A DNA stretch of 64,000 nt from Phallusia mammillata. Lineage: Eukaryota; Chordata; Ascidiacea; Phlebobranchia; Ascidiidae. Positions 22,701 through 30,800 of the stretch are shown piece by piece; the stretch's first letter is position 1, and every line of letters starts with the position of its first letter. A program made the position numbers and the translations under genes. Location of the stretch: assembly GCA_003260075.1 (NCBI GenBank), contig QLIY01000197.1:127393-191392 (forward strand), given 5' to 3'. The notes beneath the pieces are model-generated. The model was not told the DNA's origin. It saw only the letters and a list, made by a program, of their open reading frames with translations, and made no database searches.

Positions 22701-25159
22701 ACAGACACTTTAGCTCTGGGAATATGGCCTGTGAAGTTGATAAAAGACCCAATTTTAAATGATACTGTTATGGTTTTACATCTACTGTGTAGTCATGTAT
22801 TAGGGAGGAATGAACATGTTCTGAATGGTTTATGGAGCAATTTGCCGATAAAGGTTGGGAACCACTGAACTAAGCTGGGTTGGGGGGGGGGTATTTTAAA
22901 TGATACTGTTATGGTTTTACATCTACTGTGTAGTGTATTAGGGAGGAATGAACATGTTCTGAATGGTTTAGGGAGCAATTTGCCGATAAAGGTTGGGAAC
23001 CACTGAACTAAGCTGGGTTGTTCTTGACACATAAAAGTTATAATCAGGTCTAATATAAACTTATATTTCTTTTAAAATTTTACCAATAAAGAAACAGTTT
23101 TGATTGAAAAGTCAAAAAAATGCGAAACGGGTCACTGCGCATGCGTCAACACACGCACGTGACACACCCATTGTTACGTCACAACCTTGTATTTGTCAAC
23201 GTGACAGAAACAGTCGAACGCTTCTAACAAACGTGTTGTTATTCAGATGATGAGTGAGGGAGATTCGCGCAATCACCACCAGCATGAAAATGTGAACAGA
23301 CAAATGGACGATTTGCTGGAACTTTTAGCTGATAACGGAGGTATTTGCTCGTGCCTCTATTAGGGTTCCACAAGCATCCTTTTCCCAGTTTTCAGTTTGT
23401 TCTTGTCTTGTTAAGGGCTGATACTGTAAAGCAGGGGTGTGCAACCTTTGTTACTGTGGAGCCAAATACAATTGCCAAAATTAGATCGCGGGCCGTACCT
23501 GTGTATAACACAATGTGATTTTACTTTGTAACATACCAAATATGCTTAACTAGAAGTTAAATTCACCTTTGATTTTAGCCACATATTGCCAGGTCGCATA
23601 AAAATAGCACCGGGCGCATTAATCTGCTCAAAAATATATCATAGTTGGACTCGTTTGCCAGTACATTTGAAATCCAAGCGTCTCTGCGGGCCGCACAACC
23701 TTTATTCAAGGGCCGCATTTGGCCCGCGAGCCGCAGGTTGCACACCCCTGCTGTAAAGGATACGACTTGCTTTGGAATAAAAATTGTTTTCATCTACCAT
23801 TTTGTTACCATTGGACTTCATTAACAAGTGTTAGGGTTTCATAAAGCACCCTTTTCAGTTGTGTAAAACTACTTTTTGACGGAGATACGTTTTGTCTTGT
23901 TAAAGGCCGATAATATTAAATGATACGACTTGCTTTACTACATTAAAATATTCTCACCCATTTTACTAATTACTAAACCTACTCTCAAACATTGTCTTGA
24001 CGGCCTGAGTTTCAACTGGTATTATATGCGCGATTATAAAGTAATCGTATCCTTCTTACGAAATAAAATAATATTAAAAATGAAAGAACAAATAGCCTAC
24101 CTTTCTCACGTGAAGCTACTTTCCGAACCCTACTCCTAATCATGGTGTCGTTTCTTACGATTACAAAAAGACTTTTTCCTAACAGAACTTCCCTCTACAC
24201 CTGTGGTCACCAGGCAACGCCTCAACGATCACTCATCCTACCAAGGTCTCAACGAATCCACAATGCGTCATCGCCATCACCATGGTTACGCCCATCAGCA
24301 ACAGCAGCACTCTCAGTTGCCTAGCAACGAGTACGGCAGCGTGATTGCGCAGGAGCGTGCGCAGCTTCAACAAGAGATTGCCCAACAACAGCAGCAGAAG
24401 AGTTACTCTCATCGGGGCTCGAGGGACTTTGCTTCTCCGGATGTTGCGAAGATGCTGGTGGAGACGGCCGGCGATGCTTTGATGGACACCTCCAGTTTCC
24501 CACCAGTCATCAACTCGACTCTGAACGATCGTGGCGCAGAGCAACCGCTGAATTACTCGCGAGCCAGCGCAAGGAACAGCGTAGACTCTGGAATTATTTA
24601 CTCCAATTCCCACTACTCCCCTATGGATACAAACCTAGATGGATCGAGCAAAGACCTTTTCACGGACCTCCGCTTGTCATCATCGTCCCTCGACAGCGGT
24701 GAACCCACACTTAACACTGTCAGTTTATCCCCAGCAACCCCGCCGCGCCCCAAACCCTACTTGCAGTCGACTTTTCGGCCCCACCCGTCCCCTAGGTCGA
24801 CCCACAACCACCTTGTAAAGTCGGCTTCCCAGGAACTTCTATCCACAAGCGACAACTCCACGACGGGCAACCACCAGATGGACAATAAACTCGGCTGGTT
24901 GGACTTGACTTTGGGGTCGGCTGTGGGGGGTCCCCCGTCTCCCGGGGGGCCTTTCGGGAACATGAACTTCGAGGAGGGTCACCCGCAGCACAATCGGTAC
25001 CATCAAGCAATGTCATACAATGCTTTCCACGAGAACGAAAGCATTCTGGGTGTTGGGGGCTCCACTGGGGCCTTGAACATTAACCCAGGTCTAGGTGGGA
25101 ACGGGGTGGAGCAATGGGACCCCTGGGACGGCATCCTGGAATCGAATTTTAACACTTAG
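1593..25159 (+). CDS. MRTF: MRTF/myocardin-related transcription factor, 18 coding exons, 982 aa
   Basis: Coding joins: 1593-1641, 2603-2668, 3273-3404, 3771-3932, 5542-5705, 6090-6185, 6538-6651, 13022-13149, 13514-13556, 15210-15353, 15980-16047, 16452-16533, 18022-18275, 20224-20398, 21070-21194, 22487-22565, 23247-23340, 24186-25159. All introns are GT-AG and phases close to 983 codons including the stop. Order seen: degenerate RPEL1 (about 20-40), RPEL2 (core RPIRDEL, 69-75), RPEL3 (core RPGVIEL, 113-119), basic box with KYHQYVPPDQ (252-261), glutamine box (283-303), SAP domain (about 347-382), leucine zipper (about 525-553), then a long C-terminal region in the place of the family's transactivation domain. 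In this family RPEL repeats bind G-actin, which keeps the protein cytoplasmic; released MRTF enters the nucleus and coactivates SRF at CArG boxes. Length and domain order match vertebrate MRTF-A/B. Uncertainties: extra 5' exons or isoforms, and a possible exon hidden in the gap at 17008-17350 (flanking exons join in phase without one). Confidence 0.93.
2603..2668 (+). CDS. MRTF: MRTF exon 2, RPEL1
   Basis: Encodes ALALRLQQRRSRKVLADQG followed by IIP, the degenerate first RPEL repeat. The LQQRR and QGI blocks match the family. Where the motif normally has RPxxxEL this copy reads RRSRKVL, so proline and glutamate are both absent. Confidence 0.9.
3273..3404 (+). CDS. MRTF: MRTF exon 3, RPEL2
   Basis: Continues PLKSPGTFFEQ, then RPEL2 with core RPIRDEL and the following VQKHIL. 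Acceptor ttgcag, donor gtatgt. Confidence 0.92.
3771..3932 (+). CDS. MRTF: MRTF exon 4, RPEL3
   Basis: Encodes a lysine-containing linker (KDLKKAQLVDDLNDKIAF) and the RPEL3 core RPGVIEL followed by VERNIIP. This linker corresponds to the basic B2 region between RPEL2 and RPEL3 in vertebrates, but is less basic here. Confidence 0.93.
5542..5705 (+). CDS. MRTF: MRTF exon 5, acidic/proline-rich linker
   Basis: Encodes GGHIQYKKISDLVDEDSSE, then a proline-rich and Ser/Thr-rich stretch. The EDSSEALSPEQP block matches the conserved segment that follows RPEL3 in vertebrate MRTFs. Phase 0 exit at gtcagt. Confidence 0.9.
6090..6185 (+). CDS. MRTF: MRTF exon 6
   Basis: Thirty-two serine-rich codons, phase 0 in and out, between the proline-rich linker and the basic box. 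No domain; likely disordered. Supported by splice sites and frame. Confidence 0.8.
6538..6651 (+). CDS. MRTF: MRTF exon 7, basic box
   Basis: Encodes SRKKKEKPKFKKFKYHQYVP and PDQ. This is the strongly conserved B1 basic region that in MRTFs is needed for SRF binding and contributes to nuclear import. Confidence 0.94.
8274..8517. repeat. linker duplication 8274-8390 / 8402-8517
   Basis: Near-identical copies separated by ten G (8391-8400) in the MRTF intron before exon 8. Interpreted as an unmerged contig overlap. Confidence 0.85.
8698..8937. repeat. linker duplication 8698-8811 / 8824-8937
   Basis: Ten G at 8812-8821 between two nearly identical copies with a few substitutions. Confidence 0.85.
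10940..11045. repeat. inverted repeat (hairpin)
   Basis: Arms at 10940-10962 (AGTATTTGTGTATAAAACAT, then GAC) and 11023-11045 pair over 23 nt with one mismatch, around a 60-nt loop containing CTGATGATGAC. Probably part of a repeat. A related CCTGATGAAGGCGACC motif lies at 10400. Confidence 0.6.
12446..12704. repeat. linker duplication 12446-12538 / 12617-12704
   Basis: Copies differ by an insertion: the first continues into a hAT end, the second into single-copy sequence. Ten G at 12581-12590. Confidence 0.75.
12539..12580. mobile_element. left end of a hAT MITE, cut by a linker
   Basis: CAGGGGTCGCCAACC end followed by about 27 bp, then a ten-G linker. The corresponding duplicated flank at 12617-12704 lacks the insertion, so the element appears to be present on one haplotype only. 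Confidence 0.6.
13022..13149 (+). CDS. MRTF: MRTF exon 8, glutamine box
   Basis: Encodes SRLLQQQQLYLQLQIMNKQ, matching the family Q-rich box. It follows a 6.4-kb intron (6652-13021), the largest of the gene. Confidence 0.93.
13514..13556 (+). CDS. MRTF: MRTF exon 9 (small)
   Basis: Forty-three bases encoding SGDAAQQTGSFSQK. Acceptor ggcag, donor gtataa. It converts phase 2 to phase 0, which the following exon requires, so it is probably real. Confidence 0.75.
13664..13732. other. 69-G run, probable gap placeholder
   Basis: Pure G over 69 bases in the MRTF intron after exon 9. Far longer than any natural tract nearby, and comparable runs lie at 37005-37060 (56 G) and 46790-46884 (95 G). The polyproline frame on the other strand is meaningless. 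Confidence 0.8.
14004..14285. repeat. linker duplication 14004-14137 / 14149-14285
   Basis: Eleven G at 14138-14148 (one may be genuine). The second copy carries a small insertion (GCCTCTT where the first has CG). Confidence 0.85.
14880..15015. mobile_element. partial pogo/Tigger-like MITE
   Basis: Contains GATTAGTCAAGGTCTTACCA and GGCGAAGATCCGGATTAACC, as in the copy at 20542, without clear ends. In the MRTF intron before the SAP exon. Confidence 0.5.
15210..15353 (+). CDS. MRTF: MRTF exon 10, polyproline and first half of SAP
   Basis: Six prolines in a row (residues 322-327), then LSKLEEMKVSELKEELKFRR, the first helix of the SAP domain. Phase 0 on both sides. Confidence 0.93.
15980..16047 (+). 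CDS. MRTF: MRTF exon 11, second half of SAP
   Basis: Encodes VTGTKEVLVERLKPF, completing the SAP domain, a fold usually associated with DNA or chromatin binding. Confidence 0.92.
16452..16533 (+). CDS. MRTF: MRTF exon 12
   Basis: Linker after the SAP domain (LADLQIGDDNSSTGAYVTAG). Acceptor ttgtag, donor gtaagt, phase 2 to 0. Confidence 0.85.
16895..18003. mobile_element. possible DNA transposon interrupted by the assembly gap
   Basis: The left side reads TTGTAACAAATGAAACG and the right side ends CGTTACATTTGTTACAA, an imperfect terminal inverted repeat on both sides of the N gap. The right end also carries a hairpin of about 38-nt arms (17912-17950 and 17965-18003). No target duplication was confirmed and no transposase is visible. 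Confidence 0.4.
17008..17350. other. assembly gap (343 N)
   Basis: Unknown bases in the MRTF intron between 16533 and 18022. Pyrimidine-rich low-complexity sequence abuts the left edge. An extra exon in phase 0 could be hidden here. Confidence 0.99.
18022..18275 (+). CDS. MRTF: MRTF exon 13
   Basis: Eighty-four codons in the region between SAP and leucine zipper, ending in a conserved-looking VLKQEKFTMPTWH block. Acceptor aacag lies only about 18 bp downstream of an inverted repeat at 17912-18003. Confidence 0.88.
18647..19889. mobile_element. hAT-type non-autonomous element
   Basis: Terminal inverted repeats CAGCGGTTCTTAACC and GGTTAAGAACCACTG. Flanks CACTAGAC (left) and CACTACTA (right) match only partly as an 8-bp target duplication. 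The interior is inflated by three assembly joins (single N at 18975, ten-G runs at 19514 and 19635) with duplicated segments 18878-18974/18976-19073 and 19075-19186/19524-19634. No transposase recognised. Confidence 0.65.
20224..20398 (+). CDS. MRTF: MRTF exon 14, leucine zipper
   Basis: Encodes KDKLLEKQQKEINDLRRMVE followed by LHRSQLIKL. Hydrophobic heptads and the DKLLxKQQKEI block match the dimerisation zipper of MRTFs. Confidence 0.93.
20542..20709. mobile_element. pogo/Tigger-like MITE
   Basis: 168-bp element between TA dinucleotides. Ends CAGTGAACCTCGGTTAATCC and, on the opposite strand, CAGTAACCCTTAGTTAATCC. TA target duplication and CAGTRAACC-type ends are typical of the pogo/Tigger group. 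In an MRTF intron. Confidence 0.7.
20671..20808. repeat. linker duplication 20671-20733 / 20746-20808
   Basis: Ten G at 20734-20743; the copies include the right end of the Tigger-like MITE. Confidence 0.8.
20888..21005. repeat. dispersed repeat, copy near MRTF exon 15
   Basis: Starts TATAGGTCTCCTTCCCAAAC and ends with TTCAAACTGTTTCAAATTTA. Also found at 53232-53352 and, cut by the gap, at 16931-17007 (TATGGGCCCTTCCCTGAAGG). Confidence 0.6.
21070..21194 (+). CDS. MRTF: MRTF exon 15, glutamine-rich
   Basis: Glutamine-rich extension of the coiled coil (LQQQLQQQQQAFEFSQAA). Phase 0 to 2. Confidence 0.88.
21606..21766. mobile_element. hAT MITE with perfect 8-bp target duplication
   Basis: Terminal repeats CAGTGGTTCTCAAACT-type on both ends, flanked by CTTTAAAG at 21598-21605 and 21767-21774. 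The interior contains a ten-G linker (21639-21648), so its true sequence is incomplete. MRTF intron. Confidence 0.88.
21961..22395. mobile_element. probable hAT-like element, second TIR type
   Basis: Ends CAGAGATGGGCC and GGCCTATCCCT are imperfect inverted repeats; flanks GGACCAAC and AGACTAAC agree at 6 of 8 positions. Its interior (about 22152-22288) is repeated in inverted orientation at about 32718-32853. Confidence 0.5.
22487..22565 (+). CDS. MRTF: MRTF exon 16
   Basis: Encodes SSNPSTARQTST and ends PPNYDQAYE, matching the conserved PPxYxxA block downstream of the zipper in the family. Confidence 0.88.
22647..23005. mobile_element. degraded hAT-type element
   Basis: Left end CAGTTGTTCCCAAAC, right end GGTTGGGAACCACTG, flanks GACTATGC and AACTAAGC (6 of 8). 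The right part is present twice around a ten-G linker at 22882-22891, so the true element probably ends at the position equivalent to 22867. Confidence 0.6.
23247..23340 (+). CDS. MRTF: MRTF exon 17
   Basis: Contains NRQMDDLLELLADNG, the equivalent of the family QMDDLFDILI segment that opens the transactivation domain. Confidence 0.9.
23432..23750. mobile_element. hAT MITE with perfect 8-bp target duplication
   Basis: Ends CAGGGGTGTGCAACC and GGTTGCACACCCCTG are perfect inverted repeats, flanked by CTGTAAAG on both sides (23424-23431 and 23751-23758). 319 bp, no coding sequence. In the last MRTF intron. Confidence 0.9.
24186..25159 (+). CDS. MRTF: MRTF exon 18, C-terminal transactivation domain
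   Basis: Large last exon: His/Gln-rich start (HRHHHGYAHQQQQHSQ), then Ser/Pro-rich sequence, SPMDTNLDGSS, LGWLDLTLG (compare MDWLELS in vertebrates) and an acidic/aromatic end VEQWDPWDGILESNF. Stop TAG at 25157-25159. Low-complexity acidic composition fits a transactivation domain. Confidence 0.92.
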
Positions 25160-27704
25160 TGCCTTTTTCGTCTCTTTTTCCTGCACTAGACATCGCGTAA
25201 AAGTTTCAGTTTTCTTCCCGATCCATATATTTACGTTTTTTCACGTTTCTTTTTGTATATCCTGACCAGTATGACGTCACACCGCATGCCCGCGGGGGGG
25301 GGGCCTTCTTTGTGACGTCACAGTTCCTTAAGCATTCATTGTTACGTCATAGCTTGTTTCAGTTTATTCTTCTTTTCGCGCGTAACACGCGGAGCTCGAC
25401 TTGGTCGCCATGGTAACGCCTATCAAGTGAAGATGACGTATGTGTATGACGTCATCATCGACTGGCTACTAACCCCGTTTTTGTCGCCGCGTGTATATAT
25501 GCAATTCGCACTAATAACGATTAATGCGTAGCGCCCGTGCTTTGATCGTCTGAAATTCGAAACCTTTGTTCCATGAGATTTTGGCACAAAGCCAGACAGC
25601 GCTTCGCGAATTTACGCGGTCCAGTTTCCAAACAAGTTTCTCCTAGACCCACTGTTCGGAAACGTTTTTGTTCTTAATGTCGGTAGTTTCAACTTGTTTT
25701 TGTAAAAATGTGAGTTTAATTTTCACTAGTGTTTTTTCGGTAATGCACCGAATCCAGTATTTTCGTGTTAGACGCATTTTTTATATGAGTTAACAGTTAA
25801 AAACACTTTCTTGACATTTTTTAGATCAATTAACACTAAAACAAAGCACGAAAACGTTAAAAAGAATAGAAGACAACATTACGAATTTGCAACACTTAGT
25901 TAGACAATATTTCAATAACAACAACTGTCTTTCGTAGTACATAACTGTTAGAATTCCTGAATTCGTTAAATCTATTTGCACTTTGCCTAAAAGATTTCCC
26001 CGCTGAGCACTTAATAATCCGTAGCCTTAGAGCTTTTCTCTCCTAACTTTGTCCTTTCTTTAAAACGCTGACAAACAGGAAAAAGTTACAGACATCAGAT
26101 ATTTGTTGATAATTTTTGTAGACAACTCAGTAAAATCAAAAAAGATCGGTTTGTATTTAGCTAAAGTCACACAATTTGTCCTTATTCACACAATCTTACT
26201 TTGATTTGTTTTTTTTTTTTGGTTGAACTTTTTACCCGGTTTAAGTGTAGGTATGACCCATGTGTTTGTTTTGTATCAACTAGTCAAGTTATGTAAGTTC
26301 CAAGTATTATCAATTTCCCTCTGTAGAATAGTCAAGCCCCCACTGTTTGGTTTTAATATCTATCTACTTTTGACTTTAGATGGGAAACAATGTTATACTT
26401 GAAACGGGAAATCAATCCATTTTTCCCAGAAATTTGACACTTTCGACACTTTCATTAATATTTTTTTTTAAATTAGGAGTCATTTTGATGGCAACAAAGT
26501 TTGTGTTTACCTCGGTTATGCACAATCAACGTTAAAACACTTGATTCGTCCTAAAACACTGCCCGCCGCTGCCCTGCGTTTGCATTTTGTTTAATATCCA
26601 TTCAGTGATATTTTCCTTTTTTGCCTTAAAATTCATTTCTCTCGTTTGCTCGTGACTTTTCGCTTTGCTGCGCATGGCTGCACACGCCACGGTTGAGTGA
26701 TTTCTCCGTTGAGCGGAGCCCCAAAGCCCCTTAAACAATCTCCCGACCTTTTTAAATTGCCACGAAGACAATATCGCCCCCTAGTGCCATGTTTCCCCCT
26801 GGTGTCTAAACCCCTCAAAATCTCCAGATGTGACATAAAACATGTTTGTGATGTCATTTAATCTTTTAATTTCGTCTTTGGTGACTTAAGTCCTTCACTG
26901 CGATAAAGAATCGGGAAAGATGTTTTCACATGGCAACGCTTGACTTTTCGCGCTCTGTGTCCACTTTGCCTTGTGAAATTTTCAAGTGATGACGTTTCTT
27001 GGTATTTTTTGAATGTATGACGTGTGTTTTTCGTTCGGCAGGCGCATTTATTGCGTCACAATAGTGCCTTTTGTAACGTTGAATACACCTTACGTTTTTA
27101 GTTTGAAGCATATTAGGCAAATCATATGGACTTTACAGTTAGGGTGTTCCTAAAGTTTCTTAGGATGAAATCGCTATTATACGCTCATTATAAAATCTGT
27201 TGTAGTCAAAAACACCCGAACTAGGACTGAACATTAGGCATAAAATTGACAGCTGTGCAGTTTAGCCAGTCTAAGCAGGGACTTATCGGGCTCAGCAAGC
27301 GTTTAGTTGTATACGCTACCGTTTACCGCTTTTCTGAATTTCCGCAAGAATACAGGTTACAATATTTTTTGCTGCACATGTAAGATTTTACAATAAATAT
27401 ACTCGCAAAAATATCACCATGAACATTTTATTGGCGCGACGAAAAAAATAAACTGACAAGAAACGGATCCAAATACAAAATGGGCTTTTCACAGTAAAAA
27501 GTCATTTGGTCACTGCCCGGCAGCAAAAAGACACAGAAATTAAATATAAAGTGGAAAATCAAAAGGCAAAAGAACAGTCAACTTTTGCATAGAGGACAAA
27601 ACAAACCGGCCTCTATAAAAAATAAACTCAAAAAATACTAAACTGTGACGAAATAAAGCGGTCTTTATTTGATTGTTCTAGAACAGAGTGATTGTCTCGG
27701 GCAA
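25160..27704. other. tail-to-tail intergenic region
   Basis: Contains the MRTF 3' UTR; I cannot fix its end. No AATAAA is seen on the plus strand close to the stop; the first ones I noticed are near 27392 and 27448. TGACGTCA palindromes occur at 25272, 25313 and 25447. A ten-G linker at 25294-25303 marks an assembly join without an obvious flanking duplication. No coding region recognised. Confidence 0.5.
27664..27669 (-). terminator. polyadenylation signal AATAAA of the unknown gene
   Basis: Minus-strand AATAAA shortly after the stop codon at 27705. A very short 3' UTR would result. Position-based inference. Confidence 0.55.
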
Positions 27705-27869
27705 TTAACAGGTTTCTTCAGGGCTGATGTTCTCGTGTTTGATTGCTGCAAATACTGCGGGCGTTGATTGTTCCACGGGCTTGGTAACTTCAGGAGTTTG
27801 GGAAATTAAATTGGGTGGAAACGAAAAGGCGTTGGTCAGTGCTGAGGCAAGGGCTGGGAATCCTAAAGG
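27705..27869 (-). CDS. unknown gene exon 10 (stop codon)
   Basis: Encodes PLGFPALASALTNAFSFPPN to ENISPEETC, then TAA. Alanine/proline-rich tail. An AATAAA on the minus strand at 27669-27664 follows about 36 bp after the stop. Confidence 0.82.
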   Translation of the reverse strand, partial: PLGFPALASALTNAFSFPPNLISQTPEVTKPVEQSTPAVFAAIKHENISPEETC

Positions 27870-30800
27870 CTGCAAAACAGAATAATTATGTGGTAAGTTT
27901 AACTGTTTTGTTTTCGCTTAGAGTTACATTACTGTCTTTGATCAAGAACTTTAGCAGTTCCTTGAAAGGATATTTATTGGATAAGCTACATGCAAATTTA
28001 TATATCTTTGTTTACTCTTAAATAAAACCTAGGCAAAACTGTGTAGCTTGAGGTACAGACTTAGCTGGCTGTTAGCCTTGATCGGCTTTTAGCTTGTTCA
28101 AATGTTTTAAACAACTTGCACGTTTCAAAGGCTTACCTTATGTGCGGATTGCAGTTTACGTTCTTTTTTGTCATTTTCATCTTGGGCTGTTTGTGCTCTG
28201 TAGAAAAACAGCTTTTGTTATGGACGTTTAAATGGACAAATCAAGGACAAACTATTGTTAGTTTTTCAATATTGCAATTATAGCCATGGTTTTTGTGATC
28301 AATATTTATTAGGAAAGAAGAGTGGTATCAAGCTTGGTTCTAAATGTTTTCCTACCTTGAATAAAGAATTCTTTCCAGTTGGGCAAGGCGTTCAGCAGCA
28401 CGGTGTCCAGCAATATCAAGTACTTCGTCCTAAAATAAAAACGTTAAATTTTTTTTTCTTTGTGGTTAATTAATGTCCAATTTATAATTATGAAGACACC
28501 AATTTAGAACAGTCTTGAGCTTCTATGTTTAGGCACATAAAATGACATGATGCTTCAGTTGGCCTTATGGATAACTTTGTGGTGCTTTAGTACAAATGTG
28601 TAGCAATTTGTTGTCTGTGTTTCTTACCGTTGGGCACCATTCGGGTCGATCTTCGTTTTTCAAATTTTTGAGGTCCTTGACTCTTTCGATAATTCGTCGA
28701 CAGAGAACATCTCCTTGCTTGGATAAGGTCAAAAACGACCACTTATATTTGTCTGGCTTGGAAATGGCGAAAATGTCTCGCGCTTCTGATGACCATTCGT
28801 CGTACTGCAGAGCAATAAACAAATTGTTAACAATTAGGTTAAAAAACCCTAAAAACGTTTGGAAAAATATGTAAACGAGGAAAAAATATACATAGCAATT
28901 CCGGTAGAGTAGAAGACTGATCTTTAAGATTTCTGGTGTTAGATATTAAAAAAAAAAACGTTTTAGGTAAAACTATTAATTACCTTGGCATTACGGAAGG
29001 TTCTTAGAAAGTTAGGACTTGATTGTGAGACGAATAGCAAATGTTTCCAGTGAGAGCGATGGGCAGAATTATGTGACTTTTGTTCTTCCTCGGTCATTGT
29101 GCTGTAAAAAAATCCTGATCAGTCACTGTATTTCAAGTCTACACAAAACGCGTATTTCAATACTTTTGAAGCCCAAACTTTACAACAAACGTGTTAAATA
29201 CCTTTTGAAAAATGATACTTATTTGTTAACAATCGTACATTCCAAAAGGTTAATTTGCCAAAGCTTATTGTACCCAAACGATCTTGCTTCCTAGAAATAC
29301 TTCCGGACAGATCAGTTTGCTACTAAGCCAATGCAAAGCTGTGATTAACGTGATATTCGGTATCTAAGTTAAGGCCAGCTTGAATCCACATTTGGTGTAC
29401 AGATGCCGATAATCCTGTTTTCATCACCACAATGTACCGTAGCCTAACCCGCTAAGTGGATGCTTAAAAGTTTTCGCAGAAAATCTCAGCCCAAACTGTC
29501 ACATTGGTTGAGATGTTGCGGCCTTGTTAATGTTATTTCCAAGTCCACAGGCTGCTCTGTGCACTCGTAAGCGTAGGTAAATTGCACTTTAATTGCGGGC
29601 TTGACAAATCTGTTGACCGCATGCAGAAAAATAGACCGCCTAATTTTGGCTGATAACATCAGTGGCATGTGACACATTGCTTGTATATAGTATCTTGAAT
29701 GTTTTTTTTAGAATAAAAACGTTTCGCGTGTTACTAGTTTAATTCTTTATGGTTTTAGTCAGCTATAAAAATATACGTTTGCTGTCTGTGGCATTTACTT
29801 GCGAACAGTCATCTTGTAACAATTATAGATTATACAGCAGACGGAAGGATTTCCCATGCTTTTTCTAAGAGTTTAAATGTTAAACATGTCCGCTAAATTT
29901 TGGGAGTGTTTGATAACTTATCTTCATTATCTTTCACACTAATGACAGACTCGTCTGGCACTGAGCCGTATGTAAATCACACAAGTCAGGGAGTATAGTT
30001 TGGTGTACGAGGCGCAAATTTTAACACATCCCTATCACTTTAACATTTCGATTTGTGCAACCTTATTCTCATGATTGATATATGCTAAACGTATTCTTTT
30101 CTGTAAGGGGGTCCTGTAGCATGAATAAAATGACAAAATATCGCTTAGGTAACCAGATAAATGCAGCTAGCTGTTGCTGGAACTTACTGGTATTCGACTG
30201 CGCGCTCGTAATGATATTCGATGTTGCTTTGAGTTGGTGAGCTTCTCATTCGTTTGCTGGTGTCTAAAACTCTCCCAACACCACCATTCTGAACATACAC
30301 AAAAAACGTTGTTACATCATTCTCGTCAAATTTTTTTGAACACACTTTCGATATTGCAACTAAGTTTGATATAACTCTCGTCGAATTTTAAACCTTTTTC
30401 AAAATCTTTTGTTGCGACAGAGGCACAAAACGATTGTTTAAAAGCAACTTGGGTTTGCTTAAACTTAAGGAAACCTACCTGAAGACCGTTCGGTTTTTGA
30501 AAACTTTTTCGTTTGCGTTTTTTTGATTCAAACTCTTTTGGTAACATGGAGTTTGATTCCTGGAGAGCACTGAAAAAATAATAAGAACGTTGCAGCTATG
30601 ATTGCAGGAATTTGTGATGCTTTAAACATATTTTATATTTAAAATGGCGTAAGAAAACGGCTCTTTGGAGTACTGTGTTTGTTCATGCAGTGCATTAACT
30701 GTTTAAAAATAGCTTGACTTACCGATAGTCGTTTAGAGTCGATGCGAGAATGCTATCAGGTTTTCCGTCTACAGAAGTTCCCCCGAAACCGTTTCCATTT